DNA from: Pseudomonas lundensis
GTDB lineage: Bacteria > Pseudomonadota > Gammaproteobacteria > Pseudomonadales > Pseudomonadaceae
Direction: 5' to 3'
Assembly: GCF_002269125.1 (NCBI RefSeq)
Contig: NZ_NQKI01000014.1
Location: 1-64,000, forward strand
DNA: 64,000 nucleotides
A program made the position numbers and the translations under genes. Under the pieces are notes generated by a model. It was not told the DNA's origin, did not search any database, and saw only the letters and a list, made by a program, of their open reading frames with translations. Below are positions 37,836 to 48,200 of the stretch, piece after piece; position 1 is the stretch's first letter, and each line of letters begins with the position of its first letter.

Positions 37836-38093
37836 ATGAACCGTTTGATCGCACTTGCTTTGATGGGTATTTCGACACTGGCCGCTGCTGAAGATATTCA
37901 AGTGGCACAGGCCCAACCGGTGGTTGAACAGTACACCTACGCTACCGATCTGGACGTTGCCAAAGTTATCAGCGTGACGCCCACTGCCGATGTATGCGAA
38001 GTGGTTCCGGCGCAAATGACCTACGAAGACCATCAGGGTCAGCGCCACATTCTTGAGTACCGCATCATGGGTAACGGCTGTTCGAACGGCTAA
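37836..38093 (+). CDS. DUF2790 periplasmic protein, copy 2
   Basis: An 85-residue paralogue of the preceding gene: signal peptide MNRLIALALMGISTLAAA, then YATDLDVAKVISVT, CEVVPAQMTYEDHQGQRH and YRIMGNGCSNG. The CEVVPAQMTYEDHQGQRH block is identical in both copies. Its own long upstream region and terminator show a duplication of a whole transcription unit rather than an operon. Confidence 0.88.
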   Translation: MNRLIALALMGISTLAAAEDIQVAQAQPVVEQYTYATDLDVAKVISVTPTADVCEVVPAQMTYEDHQGQRHILEYRIMGNGCSNG

Positions 38094-38122
38094 GACCGGC
38101 ACAACAGGGCAAGTTGCAAACC

Positions 38123-38148
38123 AAGCCTCCGGTATTCGGGGGCTTTTT
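38123..38148 (+). terminator. Rho-independent terminator of DUF2790 copy 2
   Basis: Stem AAGCCTCCG / CGGGGGCTT (one T-G pair), GTATT loop, followed by TTT. Confidence 0.85.
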
Positions 38149-38229
38149 AGGGCGCGTCAAGCGCACTGGCTTGGAGCCCGGCCCTGACGTGCAGGACCGG
38201 GCTTTAGAGGCAGTTCAGACGCTGAAGAA

Positions 38230-38508
38230 TCAGTCTTTTTTCTCTTTGATGATTGTCCCATTGTGATCAAACGTCGTTTCGACCTCTACTTCGACACCGT
38301 CGATCTTCTTCACGCCTTCAGCTTTCCAGATACCCGTCGCCGGGTTTTCCAGTTCGATTTTCTTGATGGTGATGTAGCCATTTTTAGTCTTGAGGACTTC
38401 AATGGCTTCTTTGGAGAACGCCCAGTTTGCATCAGGCGCCGCCATCGCAGCGCCAGCGCTCAACAGAACAGCAGCAGTGATTGCAGCAGTAAGGGTTTTT
38501 TTCAACAT
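38230..38508 (-). CDS. Small periplasmic PepSY-like protein
   Basis: A 92-residue protein with a signal peptide (LKKTLTAAITAAVLLSAGAAMA) and a mature domain with VLKTKNGYITIKKIELENP and GVEVEVETTFDHNGTIIKEKKD, resembling PepSY domains. ATG at 38508 with GGAG upstream; an open frame to 38613 is not needed. Role unknown; PepSY proteins often modulate periplasmic proteases or metal systems. Confidence 0.8.
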   Translation of the reverse strand: MLKKTLTAAITAAVLLSAGAAMAAPDANWAFSKEAIEVLKTKNGYITIKKIELENPATGIWKAEGVKKIDGVEVEVETTFDHNGTIIKEKKD

Positions 38509-38672
38509 TGTCTTAACTCCATTAATTGATGTTGCGTCTGTTACGTAGCTTGCCGCAGTAAACGTAGCAGAGAAAAAACCAGCCATGAGGGTGAAATGAC
38601 ATGCTTTTGACATGCCTCATGTTCTCGTTCGCTCTGGCACAGGGGTAGAATGCCCAAAACCAGGAAGAGCCA

Positions 38673-39674
38673 ATGAGCGAAACACCCCTCACCGAAGCCC
38701 AATACGATGCCATCACCGAGGCCGCTGCCCAGTGGTGCATGCGTTTGCATGAGCCCGATTGCACAGATCAGGAACGTAAAGCTTTCACGGTGTGGCTGAA
38801 CGCCGACCCCCTGCACGCGTTTGAATACGAAGCGATGCAAGACATCTGGGAGGTCAGCGAACACTTGCCCAAGCCCGAGCCTGTTGGGTCGCAGGTGATT
38901 GCCTTGGTGCAACGTCCTCGCCAGCCCGCCTGGCAAAAACTGGCCATCGCAGCGGCTATCACCTTGCTGACCGTTCCGGTCGCGGCTTACAGCGGCTGGG
39001 AATTGGGCTGGGTGCCCAACGCCTACGAGCACGTGCAGGCGGATACCACTCTGCGCACGGTGACCCTGCCGGACGGCAGTGAAATTGAGCTCAACCTGGG
39101 CACTGAACTGACCTACGCCAACTACAAAGACCAGCGCCGGGTCACGTTGAGCAAAGGTGAAGCTTTTTTTAAGGTCAGTCATGACGCCACGCACCCGTTC
39201 GTGGTTCAGGCGGCCGAGGGCCGTGTACGCGTAACGGGCACTCAGTTCAACGTCTGGATGTATGAAGATCAGGTCAAAGTGACGTTGCTGGAAGGCTCGG
39301 TGCTGGTCACCAGCAATAAAAAACTCAGTGGCGACGGGCTGCGGCTGGAACCGGGCATGCAAGCCCGCTACAAGGCTGGCGACTATGCCGCACAAATCAG
39401 CCAGACCTACGCCAACTCGCCGGATCTGGCATGGCGCAACGGCAAGCTGGTGCTGGACAACCTGACCCTGGCCGATGCCCTGCCCCTGATCAACCGCTAC
39501 CTGAGTACGCCACTCGTGCTGGCAGACAGGGCCACCGGCGCCCTGCGCGTGGGCGGCGTGTTCAACACGAAAGAAATCAACAGCCTCGTGACCTCCCTGC
39601 CGAAGGTGTTACCGGTCTACCTGACCCTGAGTCAGGACGGTAAACCGGTCCTCAACGCCCTGCCCCGCGGTTAA
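38673..39674 (+). CDS. FecR-family anti-sigma/regulator, FpvR candidate
   Basis: A 333-residue inner-membrane regulator. The N-terminal cytoplasmic sigma-binding region has the conserved Trp pattern (AAAQWCMRLHE, AFTVWLNADPLHAFEYEAM), one membrane helix at about 92-105 (AIAAAITLLTVPVAA), then a periplasmic FecR domain (TLPDGSEIELNLGTEL, LSKGEAFFKV, FVVQAAEGRVRVTGTQFNVW) and a C-terminal STN-like region. ATG with CAGGAAGAG upstream. No sigma gene adjoins it. FpvR of P. aeruginosa has this architecture and length and sits between fpvI and pvdR, so this may be FpvR relocated beside pvdQ; pairing with the FpvI at 26.1 kb is inference. Confidence 0.8.
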   Translation: MSETPLTEAQYDAITEAAAQWCMRLHEPDCTDQERKAFTVWLNADPLHAFEYEAMQDIWEVSEHLPKPEPVGSQVIALVQRPRQPAWQKLAIAAAITLLTVPVAAYSGWELGWVPNAYEHVQADTTLRTVTLPDGSEIELNLGTELTYANYKDQRRVTLSKGEAFFKVSHDATHPFVVQAAEGRVRVTGTQFNVWMYEDQVKVTLLEGSVLVTSNKKLSGDGLRLEPGMQARYKAGDYAAQISQTYANSPDLAWRNGKLVLDNLTLADALPLINRYLSTPLVLADRATGALRVGGVFNTKEINSLVTSLPKVLPVYLTLSQDGKPVLNALPRG

Positions 39675-41965
39675 CGGCTCTGCCGGATCTGAATCAGTTG
39701 GTAGTTCGGATCAGCCTTGATCTGCGCCTCGGTGAAGGGCAAGGTTTGCCAGTGTTTTTTCGAGAACGCTTGCGTCTGATCCGCAGCGTGTGGGGACGTC
39801 GGGTCGCTTGACAGCGAGAACGCCAGAAAGCCTTGAGCCTGCGGGCCGTTTTCGTCGAAGGTCACCGTTTGCAAATAGCTGGTGCCGCTGACCACCTCTT
39901 GCTTGCCACCCTCCCCCGGCACGCTCTGCATGGCGTTATAAACCCCCAAAGTCGCCGGGCCGCCGTGGATCGGGGTGCGCTGGTCACCCACGCTGACACC
40001 TTGAATCTGGCCCCACGTCATGTCCGCACTCAACCCTGCTTCAGCCACCTGCGCGGCCGAGGCCTTGAGCGCTTCGTGTACGGCTTGGCGCACGGCCGGT
40101 TGATCGATATTCAGCCCGCGCGGCGTATGCTGCGGATCGTGCGCACTGAAGGGCACCCGCCACACATCCGGCACCTCGAGCAGGCGCGCCATGAGGTGCT
40201 CGAAATGCAGCAGGCCGATGCCGCTGTCCAGGTTCGCGTGTTGATCCCATGCCTTGAGGCTCGCACACACTGCAACCTGCGGCGCCTGGTGCTCCGTCTG
40301 GCAGACGTGAAGCAGATCAGGCATCACCTGACCGGCCAGGTACACCCGGTTATCCATCACCATCCCTTGCAGATCGGAAACACCCAGCGTTCCGGGCTGA
40401 CTCAGGCGCTGCAAGGCAAAACGCGCGCGCGGCCCCAAGGGCTGCCCGTCCTGACTGATCAGCGGGGAAAACCCGCTCAAAGGCGCCTGCGGGTTGGCCA
40501 TCCACGCCGAATCGTTGGAATGCTGCACGTAATCATTGCGCCGCAACTGCGGCAGTTGGCTGGCCGGGTAGATCCCGGCTTGGGCCGCGTCGGGGTCATC
40601 GGTCCAGGCGCAGGCACGGCGGCTGCCATCGAGCAGGATCATCTCCAGCCCGACTGAAGGGTCACTGCATGCCGCCAATTTGGCCTGATCGACATACGGC
40701 ACCACCGACAGGTTCATGTACAGCGCCTGCCCCTTGTCATCCACGGCAAGGGTGTTAACCCACGGGATTCCTTGAAGGGTATTTACCGAGGCTTGCAGGG
40801 CATCGAGGCTGTTCGCCTGATTGATCGCATACCACTGCTGCAACACACGATCGTTGTCGAGGTTGGCGTCGCGCAAGCTAAACGCCACGTGATCGTCCCA
40901 GTCCAGCTTGCCCGGCCATTGCACGACCGGCCCGAATACCGAGCTGTACATCACCTGTGAGTGCGGCTTGAGAGTGCCATCAGCCTGCTTGACCTCAACG
41001 CTGACGGTTTGCTCGTGCAACGGCAGAGACTTACCGTCCAGCAGGTAGCGCTTGGGGTCCTGCGGGTCGAGGGTCAGCCGGTACAGCGTGAAGTGTTTCG
41101 AGGTGTCGACGGTATGGGTCCAGGCCATGTGCTGGTTGAAACCAATATTGATCAACGGCAGGCCGGGCAAGGCGGCCCCCATCACATCGAGCTTGCCGGG
41201 GATGGTCAGCTGCATCTCATAAAAACGCATGCCGCCCACCCACGGAAAATGCGGGTTGGCCAGCAACAGAGCACGTCCGGTTTGTGAGCGCTCACTGCCG
41301 ATGGCAACTGCGTTGCTGCCCCGTTCCAGGGCGAAACGCTGCATGCGCCGGTAGGCCTCGTTGAAGCCCTGCGTGTTGTCCACCAGTCGGGCGCTGGCCT
41401 GAGGTGGCGTCGCCCCCACCAATGCGTCGGCAAACTGACCCGCCCCGCCCTCGACCAGCAAACGACGGGTCATCTTGACCAAATCCTGTGCCGTGAGCGG
41501 ACGCACCGAAGGGTTGTCACACAGCGCCGGCAATGCGTGGCGTTCGCTGAGCTGGCGGTTGTAACCGGCCACATAGCCCTCAATCAGCTCACGTACCTCT
41601 GGGGTTTGTGCCTGCCAGAACGCGTCTACGGCCTGCGGCGTATTCAGCCATTTGAAAAAAACGTCGCTGGACAGGTTGTCACGCTGCTCCGGGGTCAGCG
41701 CATCCGGACCAAAATATTTCGAGCGTTCACCGTTTACCGTGGTCACTTCATTGGCCAGCAAGCACAGGTTGTCGTGCGCGTAGGCGTACCCGATGCCGTA
41801 ACCCAGACCGCGCTCGTCGTCGGCCTTGATATGTGGCACGCCGAACGTGGTGCGGCGAATGTCAGCACTCACGTCCCGGGCGGGCGGCTGAGCCAGGGCT
41901 GAAACACTCAGCCCCAGACACAGCCCTGCAAGGCATGTTTTGCTCAATGGCCTGGAAATAATCAC
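39671..41965 (-). CDS. pvdQ: Pyoverdine / acyl-homoserine lactone acylase PvdQ
   Basis: A 764-residue periplasmic Ntn-hydrolase precursor. Signal peptide to about residue 26 (CLAGLCLGLSVSALAQ), alpha chain, then the autocatalytic site ALERG|SNAVAIG with nucleophile Ser 217. It removes the myristoyl chain from the acylated ferribactin precursor and can cleave long-chain AHLs. The GTG start at 41965 has CAGGAG 5 bases upstream; reading from 42010 lacks a signal start. Its stop overlaps the convergent FecR gene by four bases. Confidence 0.93.
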   Translation of the reverse strand: MIISRPLSKTCLAGLCLGLSVSALAQPPARDVSADIRRTTFGVPHIKADDERGLGYGIGYAYAHDNLCLLANEVTTVNGERSKYFGPDALTPEQRDNLSSDVFFKWLNTPQAVDAFWQAQTPEVRELIEGYVAGYNRQLSERHALPALCDNPSVRPLTAQDLVKMTRRLLVEGGAGQFADALVGATPPQASARLVDNTQGFNEAYRRMQRFALERGSNAVAIGSERSQTGRALLLANPHFPWVGGMRFYEMQLTIPGKLDVMGAALPGLPLINIGFNQHMAWTHTVDTSKHFTLYRLTLDPQDPKRYLLDGKSLPLHEQTVSVEVKQADGTLKPHSQVMYSSVFGPVVQWPGKLDWDDHVAFSLRDANLDNDRVLQQWYAINQANSLDALQASVNTLQGIPWVNTLAVDDKGQALYMNLSVVPYVDQAKLAACSDPSVGLEMILLDGSRRACAWTDDPDAAQAGIYPASQLPQLRRNDYVQHSNDSAWMANPQAPLSGFSPLISQDGQPLGPRARFALQRLSQPGTLGVSDLQGMVMDNRVYLAGQVMPDLLHVCQTEHQAPQVAVCASLKAWDQHANLDSGIGLLHFEHLMARLLEVPDVWRVPFSAHDPQHTPRGLNIDQPAVRQAVHEALKASAAQVAEAGLSADMTWGQIQGVSVGDQRTPIHGGPATLGVYNAMQSVPGEGGKQEVVSGTSYLQTVTFDENGPQAQGFLAFSLSSDPTSPHAADQTQAFSKKHWQTLPFTEAQIKADPNYQLIQIRQSR

Positions 41966-42046
41966 GCGCACTCCTGCTCTGTCGTAAGAAAGGCCCCGCA
42001 GCGCTGACATTCACGCGCAGTGACCCGGCCTGTGCCTGCACTAAAG

Positions 42047-42070
42047 ACGAAGCCGGTGAAAAAAAATTAA
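42047..42070 (-). promoter_or_regulatory. Degenerate iron-starvation box upstream of pvdQ
   Basis: TTAAT-N16-CGT on the minus strand (ATTAA 42066-42070, ACG 42047-42049), about 82 bases before the pvdQ start; one mismatch to the TAAAT core, with exact spacing. Confidence 0.5.
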
Positions 42071-42236
42071 TCAACCCGCGCAACCTTGTGGGGACGGGGG
42101 GGGCGCGCATAAGGCATCGGTTTGACGACAAATTTTCTACATCCCAATGTTCATGATTTCGGCAGCTCATTCGTCTAGTCACTTAAGAGCATTTTTTTTA
42201 TTTTCCGGATCAGGCTCTGAAAAAGGAGTTTTTTGC

Positions 42237-42620
42237 ATGCACGACTCGCACATACCAGCGGACGGTCATCCACAACGCCAATCTGCTTTTCAGCCCGACA
42301 ACGGGTTGCCGGAGGCACAGGTGCAACTGCACGGCAATGAACGTATTCGTCACTTACTGAAATTTTTCGGCCTGCGCACCAGCCTGGTGCGGCTCAAGGT
42401 GATCGACGCGCTGTTGACGGCCGCCGGCAATGACCGCCGACTGGGGGTGCGCGGCATGCACAGCCATTTGCAAGCGCTGGACATTCCGCTGTCGTTTCTG
42501 AGTGTGCGCGAGGTGCTCAAGCGCTTGTGCAGCGAGGGGGTGGTGGTGCTTAACAGTGACAAGAGCTACAGCCTGCATCCACAGGCTGAAGCGGTGCTGA
42601 CGGGCAAAATCGAGGCTTAA
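42237..42620 (+). CDS. Small winged-helix protein (Fur-like fold, annotated in pseudomonads as Fe/Zn uptake regulator)
   Basis: A 127-residue cytoplasmic protein: HGNERIRHLLKFFGLRTSLVRLKVIDALL followed by FLSVREVLKRLCSEGVVVL, a helix-turn-helix plus wing like the N-terminal part of Fur. No Fur-type metal-binding His/Cys cluster is visible, so metal sensing is doubtful. ATG at 42237 has AAGGAG; the frame open to 42147 is non-coding. It overlaps the next gene tail to tail by four bases. Confidence 0.72.
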   Translation: MHDSHIPADGHPQRQSAFQPDNGLPEAQVQLHGNERIRHLLKFFGLRTSLVRLKVIDALLTAAGNDRRLGVRGMHSHLQALDIPLSFLSVREVLKRLCSEGVVVLNSDKSYSLHPQAEAVLTGKIEA

Positions 42621-42805
42621 AGCTTGGTCTTGCGGCGCATGACGCCATTGATGACCACGACCACCACGGCCACACCGATGGCAATGTACTGGAACATCTT
42701 CTCGGTGATCATGCCGGCGTTTTGCATGTACGAAAGACCAAACATGATCCCCAGCACGACCAGAGAGATCAGAATCGAGTATTTCAAGCGCTGCGAAGGA
42801 GTCAT
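42617..42805 (-). CDS. Small two-helix membrane protein
   Basis: A 62-residue inner-membrane protein: hydrophobic segments ILISLVVLGIMFGLSYM and YIAIGVAVVVVVINGVM separated by a short loop, with basic C-terminus MRRKTKL. The ATG at 42805 has AGGAACAGG upstream. Function unknown. Confidence 0.72.
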   Translation of the reverse strand: MTPSQRLKYSILISLVVLGIMFGLSYMQNAGMITEKMFQYIAIGVAVVVVVINGVMRRKTKL

Positions 42806-42954
42806 TACCTGTTCCTGAATGTAAGGCGGAAAACAAAGGCCGGAATTTAACAAATATGTGCGGCTCATGGAGATGAATTGAAACAATCCTGGTCTCATCT
42901 TACAGCCGGAGAAGCGTTTTCGCTTGAGCCGACGTTCACCATGAGGATTGATCC

Positions 42955-43149
42955 ATGTTCCGTCGTACTGCCCGCCCGCTTGCACTCTTGCTCATACTGA
43001 CCCTGAGCGGGTGCGTCTTCCATCCAGATCATGGAAGGCACCATGATCATCGGCATGACCAACGCTACGATCAGCGTTATGACCAACGATATGACCAGCG
43101 CTACGATCATCGCTATAACGAGGGTCGAGCGGATTATTACCGCCGCTGA
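42955..43149 (+). CDS. Small His/Tyr/Arg-rich repeat lipoprotein
   Basis: A 64-residue lipoprotein with lipobox TLSGC (Cys 20). The mature part starts HPDHGRHHDHRH and then repeats the tetrapeptide D-(Q/H)-R-Y five times before EGRADYYRR. The 12-base repeat is visible in DNA too. His-rich content suggests metal binding; unproven. Good GAGG ribosome-binding site. Confidence 0.72.
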   Translation: MFRRTARPLALLLILTLSGCVFHPDHGRHHDHRHDQRYDQRYDQRYDQRYDHRYNEGRADYYRR

Positions 43150-43161
43150 GTCGTTTGCGGG

Positions 43162-44063
43162 TTAACGCCTGAAACCACTGGTGGGCCTGACGCACAGGTC
43201 CACCAGCCAGTCGACAAACACCCGCACCCGCCGTGACAGTTGCCGGTGCGGCGGGTATAGCGCCGTCAGCGCCATTCTCGGCGGCGGGCAATCCGGTAAC
43301 ACTTCCTGCAGGCGCCCTTCGCGCACCAGGTGCGCCACGTGGTAGTGCGGCGCACCAGCCCATAGCCCGCCACACAGGCCGCCAAATACCCTTCGGCGCT
43401 GTTGACCGCCACCTGTTTGGGCAAATTGATCAACTGCACCTCCCCGCCTTGCTGAAATTCCAGCCCGTAGCGCTTGCCTGACACCCCGCTGAAGTACTCC
43501 ACCATCTGATGGCGACTCAAGTGCGCAAGGGTGCGCGGCACGCCATGGGCGTGTAAATAGTCAGGGCTGGCGCAGGTCACCTGGTCCATCTGCACCAGCG
43601 GCCTGGCCACCAGCGAATCGTCCAGCGTGAGGCCTCCGCGAATCACACAGTCCACCCCTTCGCGAATCAAATCCACCGGGCGGTCATTCAGGCCGATTTC
43701 CAGTTCGATCTGCGGGTAGCTCCCCGTGAACTCCGGCAACGCCGGAAATACCACCAACCGCCCGACCGCCGCGGGCATCTCGACCCGCAGTGTGCCTTTG
43801 GGCTGGCTGGTGCTGAACAGCCCTTCCGCCTCGTCAAGGTCAGCCAGCAGGCTGACGCAACGCTGATAGTAGGCCGCGCCATCCAGTGTCGGGCTGACCT
43901 GACGCGTGGTGCGGTGTAACAATTGCACGCCCAGGTGCGCTTCGAGTTGTTTGATCAGCACGGTCACTGAAGCGCGGGGCATTTGCAGGCTGTCAGCCGC
44001 CTTGGCAAAACCGCCCAGCTCGACGATGCGGGTAAACACCCGCATCGCATTGAATCGGTCCAT
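43162..44063 (-). pseudogene. LysR-type regulator with a C-terminal frameshift
   Basis: The N-terminal helix-turn-helix (MRVFTRIVELGGFAKAADSL, ASVTVLIKQLEAHLGVQLLHRTTR) and effector domain read normally to CVAGYGLV, where one base is missing at 43348-43352. The open frame as found runs to a premature stop at 43266 with a non-family tail. Shifting frame restores HYHVAHLVREGRLQEVLPD, YPPHRQLSRRVRVFVDWLVD and a TAA at 43164-43162, the normal LysR C-terminus. It is divergent from an aldo/keto reductase with a palindrome between them, so it probably regulated that gene. Confidence 0.75.
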
Positions 44064-44087
44064 ATCCGCTCCCGTCGTGGCATGGAT

Positions 44088-44106
44088 TATTCGGATTATC
44101 CGAATA
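44088..44106. promoter_or_regulatory. Palindromic operator between lysR and aldo/keto reductase
   Basis: Perfect 19-base palindrome TATTCGGAT-T-ATCCGAATA in the divergent promoter region, 25 bases upstream of the LysR ATG and 75 bases upstream of the reductase. Likely the binding site of the LysR protein or another dimeric regulator. Confidence 0.65.
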
Positions 44107-44181
44107 GTGATAGCGTTTTTACCCGGTTTATCTTGCAGGTGTCGAGGTCAAGAATAGGCCACCCACTCAGGAGTACTTAAC

Positions 44182-45177
<996 letters not shown>

Positions 45178-45187
45178 TTGCTGTTCA

Positions 45188-45218
45188 CAGCTTCACGCTG
45201 GCGGGTAGCGTGAGGCTG
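45188..45218. terminator. Hairpin between aldo/keto reductase and tamB
   Basis: 12-bp stem CAGCTTCACGCT / AGCGTGAGGCTG with one G-T pair and a 7-base loop, between convergent genes; no U-tract. Confidence 0.5.
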
Positions 45219-45238
45219 TGACAGGTCACACGCGGGCG

Positions 45239-48200
45239 CTAAAAATCACGCTTGTAGAAGATGTCCAGCGAACTGGCAAAGCCGCTGGCAACTTCGACAT
45301 ACACCCGTTTGCTTAACTTGTAACGCAAGGCAATGGTGCTCGCCGGTTCAAACACCCCGACGCCATAACGCACACTCAAACGCTCATTGATCTTGCCACT
45401 GGCAACCACTGACGTGCTGTCGCCGCTGCCTTCGGTATCGAGTTCAAAGTCTTTGATGCCCAGATGATTGGCCAGGCCCGAAGTAATCCCCGAACTGCCC
45501 ATCAAGCCCAAGCCCAGTGCGGCCTCCGCCAGCATGTTGTTGTCTTCGCCAGTGCCCGACAGCGGACGCCCCAGAATCAGGTAGGAAAGCGCCTGTTCCT
45601 GGCTCATGGCCGGTTCGGAGAAGATCTGCGTGGTTGGTTGTTCCGCGCTGCCCGTCAGGCGAATACCCGCAATCACGTCATCCGTCTGGCGAATCGCCTC
45701 GATGTCGAGATACGGCTGCGCAATTGGCCCGGCAAACAGCAAGCGCGCGCGGCGTATGGTCAGGCGCTGGCCGTAGGCTCGGTAGCGGCCGTTGTTCAGG
45801 CGCAATTCGCCGCGGGTGTCCAGGTTGTTGCCGATGTGCACCTGCCCCACCAGATCGGCGTTCAGACCGAAGCCCGAAAACGTCAACAGTTCTTGCCCGA
45901 CGATGACGTCAATGTCCATGTCGACCACCATCGGTGCATCGGCCTCCGACGTTTGCTGGCCAACGATAACGGTGTCGTCAGATACCTTGACCGTTGACGG
46001 TGGCAGTTCGCGCACGGTGATTTCGCCCTTGGGCACGTTCACTTTGCCGGCGATCAGCAAGGTATTGTCGGGGTTGAGCGAAATTCTCAGGTCCGGCGCC
46101 ACGTCCAGTTTGGCATAGGGTTCCACGGTCACCGGCAGGTGGCTGCCCTTGACCAGCACGTTGACGGCCATGGTTTTGCCCCACGCCACATTCCCGCTGA
46201 TGCTGCCCTGTCCCAATTGGCCGCTGGTCCAGCCGCCGTTGAGCTGAGCCGTTTCGCCAACAATGTTGGCGGTCAGTTGCAGGTTCTCGACGTTGGTCGG
46301 CAGTTGCGGTCCAGAAATCTGCCCGCCACTCAGTGCTACCGTGCCGTTGATGTGCGGCGCCAGCAACCCGCCCGCGATCGTGCCCGTGCCGTTCAATTGG
46401 CCAGCGAGTGTTTCAACCATCGGTACAAACGGACGAAGCACCGACACATCCAGCCCGCTCAAGCGGAAATCGCCGGTGACCGGCTTGCTTTTGGGCAAGG
46501 GGTTGATGCGCGCATTGAGCATCAGTTGCCCGAGTTTGCCGCCGTTGAAATCAAAGCGGGTTTCAACCCGGCTCGGCGTCAGGTTGCTGGTCAAACGCAA
46601 GGCTTGGTACGGGAAGTCCAGCCACTGGCCTTTGTCCTTGATGCGCAACGTGCCACCACTGGCGTCTACCACCACTTGCCCCTTAGGCCCGCTGGCTGGC
46701 AGGTCGAGGGATACATCTGCAGTGAGCTGGCCTTGCCACTGGAAGTCGTTGGGAAACCACTTGGCCAGGCTGTCGAGCGGGAACTGCTTGAGGTGCAAAC
46801 GCAGTTTTGGGTCCGGCATCAAGCGCTGCTCTTCACTGCACAGGCTGGCAGGCCCTGATATCCAGCACTGGGCGCCCATGTTGATACGACCATCGGCCAG
46901 GCGCTCCAGACGCGCCGGGTTTTGCAATGCCCAGTCCTGGCCGCCTGCCTTGACGTCCCCGCTGAGCAAACGTCCACGCCAATTGTCCTTGTCCAGGCCG
47001 CCATCCAGGGCCAAGGCGAGTTGCAGCATCGGCCCTTGCAGGGCGAGTTTCAGTTGCTGGCGTTTCAGGTCCCCGCTGCTGTTGGCGGTCAGCACACCCA
47101 GTTGGGTATCGCCGCTCTTAATCCCGCTGCCTTTGAGGTCAATCCGCCCGCGCTGATTGCGATCCAGTGCGGCATCCAGGGTCAGGTTTTGCAGGTGGTT
47201 GTCTGCGAACGCCAGTTGCTGGCCATTGAGTACCAGCTTGCCCTGTGGGGCCTTGAGGGTGCCGTCCACATCGACCCGGCCCTTGAGCTGACCGCGCAGG
47301 TCTGGCCACAGCTGCCCAAGACGCGGGAGGTTCAGGTCCAGTTGCGCCTTGAGTTGTTGCTGCAAACGGGCGGTGGCCTGGATGCGATTGTCCCCCAGGC
47401 GAATGTCCAGCGCACTGAGGTTCCAGTCCTCGCCCGCCCCCTGAGCCTTGGCCTGCAACACAGCCGGCAGGCCGCGCAGACGGCCCTTGAGGTCGAGGTT
47501 GGCATTCAGTTCCAGACGCTCATGCTTGAATGAACCCGTGCTGCGCAGTGGCCCCCCGAGATTGCCCGGCAGCTCGGCCACCCAATACGCAGGGTCGAGT
47601 GCGCTCAGATCAAGCGCGGTATCCCATGCCACGCCATCGGCAAACTGCACATTAACGTGGCCTTGGGCCTTGCCCTGACCGGCCACCAGTTCCAGTTGTG
47701 GCAGGTAGATTTTGCTTAGGTCACCGCTGAATGGGCTGGCCAGGCTGAACGCCCCGGCCGGGCCATCCAGGTTGGCCTTGAAATGACCCAGATAGTTGCC
47801 ATCGGTGTAAGACACCTCGCCCTTAAAAGTGCGCAGGTCCACATCCGGCTTGTCGATGACGGGGTACAGGTTGTGCCAAGGAAATGCCAGCCAGTCGATC
47901 TTGGCGTCGGCCTTCACCCCTTCCTGCCAGTCGACTTGCCCCGACACTTTCACGCGCTGCTCGGGGTTCACCGTCAGGTCCAGGGCCGACACGTGGGCAC
48001 CGTTCGCGTCTACACGGCCTTTGAGCAACACGCTGACCGGCGCCTTTTCGGCAGGCAGGGTGGCGCTCCCGTCCACTGCATAACCGGCCTTGAGGTCGCC
48101 GTTGACGGTCAGCACAAGCTGGTTGACTTGCAACGTGTCCGGCAGCGCGGGGCTGGCCTTGAACGCGTCAGAAGTAATACTGACCTGCGCAGGCAAGTTC

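Noticed and set aside
38635..38660. Sigma-54 promoter before the FecR gene (TGGCAC...)
   Set aside because: The -12 GC is not at the required ten-base spacing.
42992..43375. A separate gene overlapping the LysR C-terminus
   Set aside because: It is an antiparallel/shifted reading that arises from the LysR frameshift region; the third frame holds the true LysR tail.
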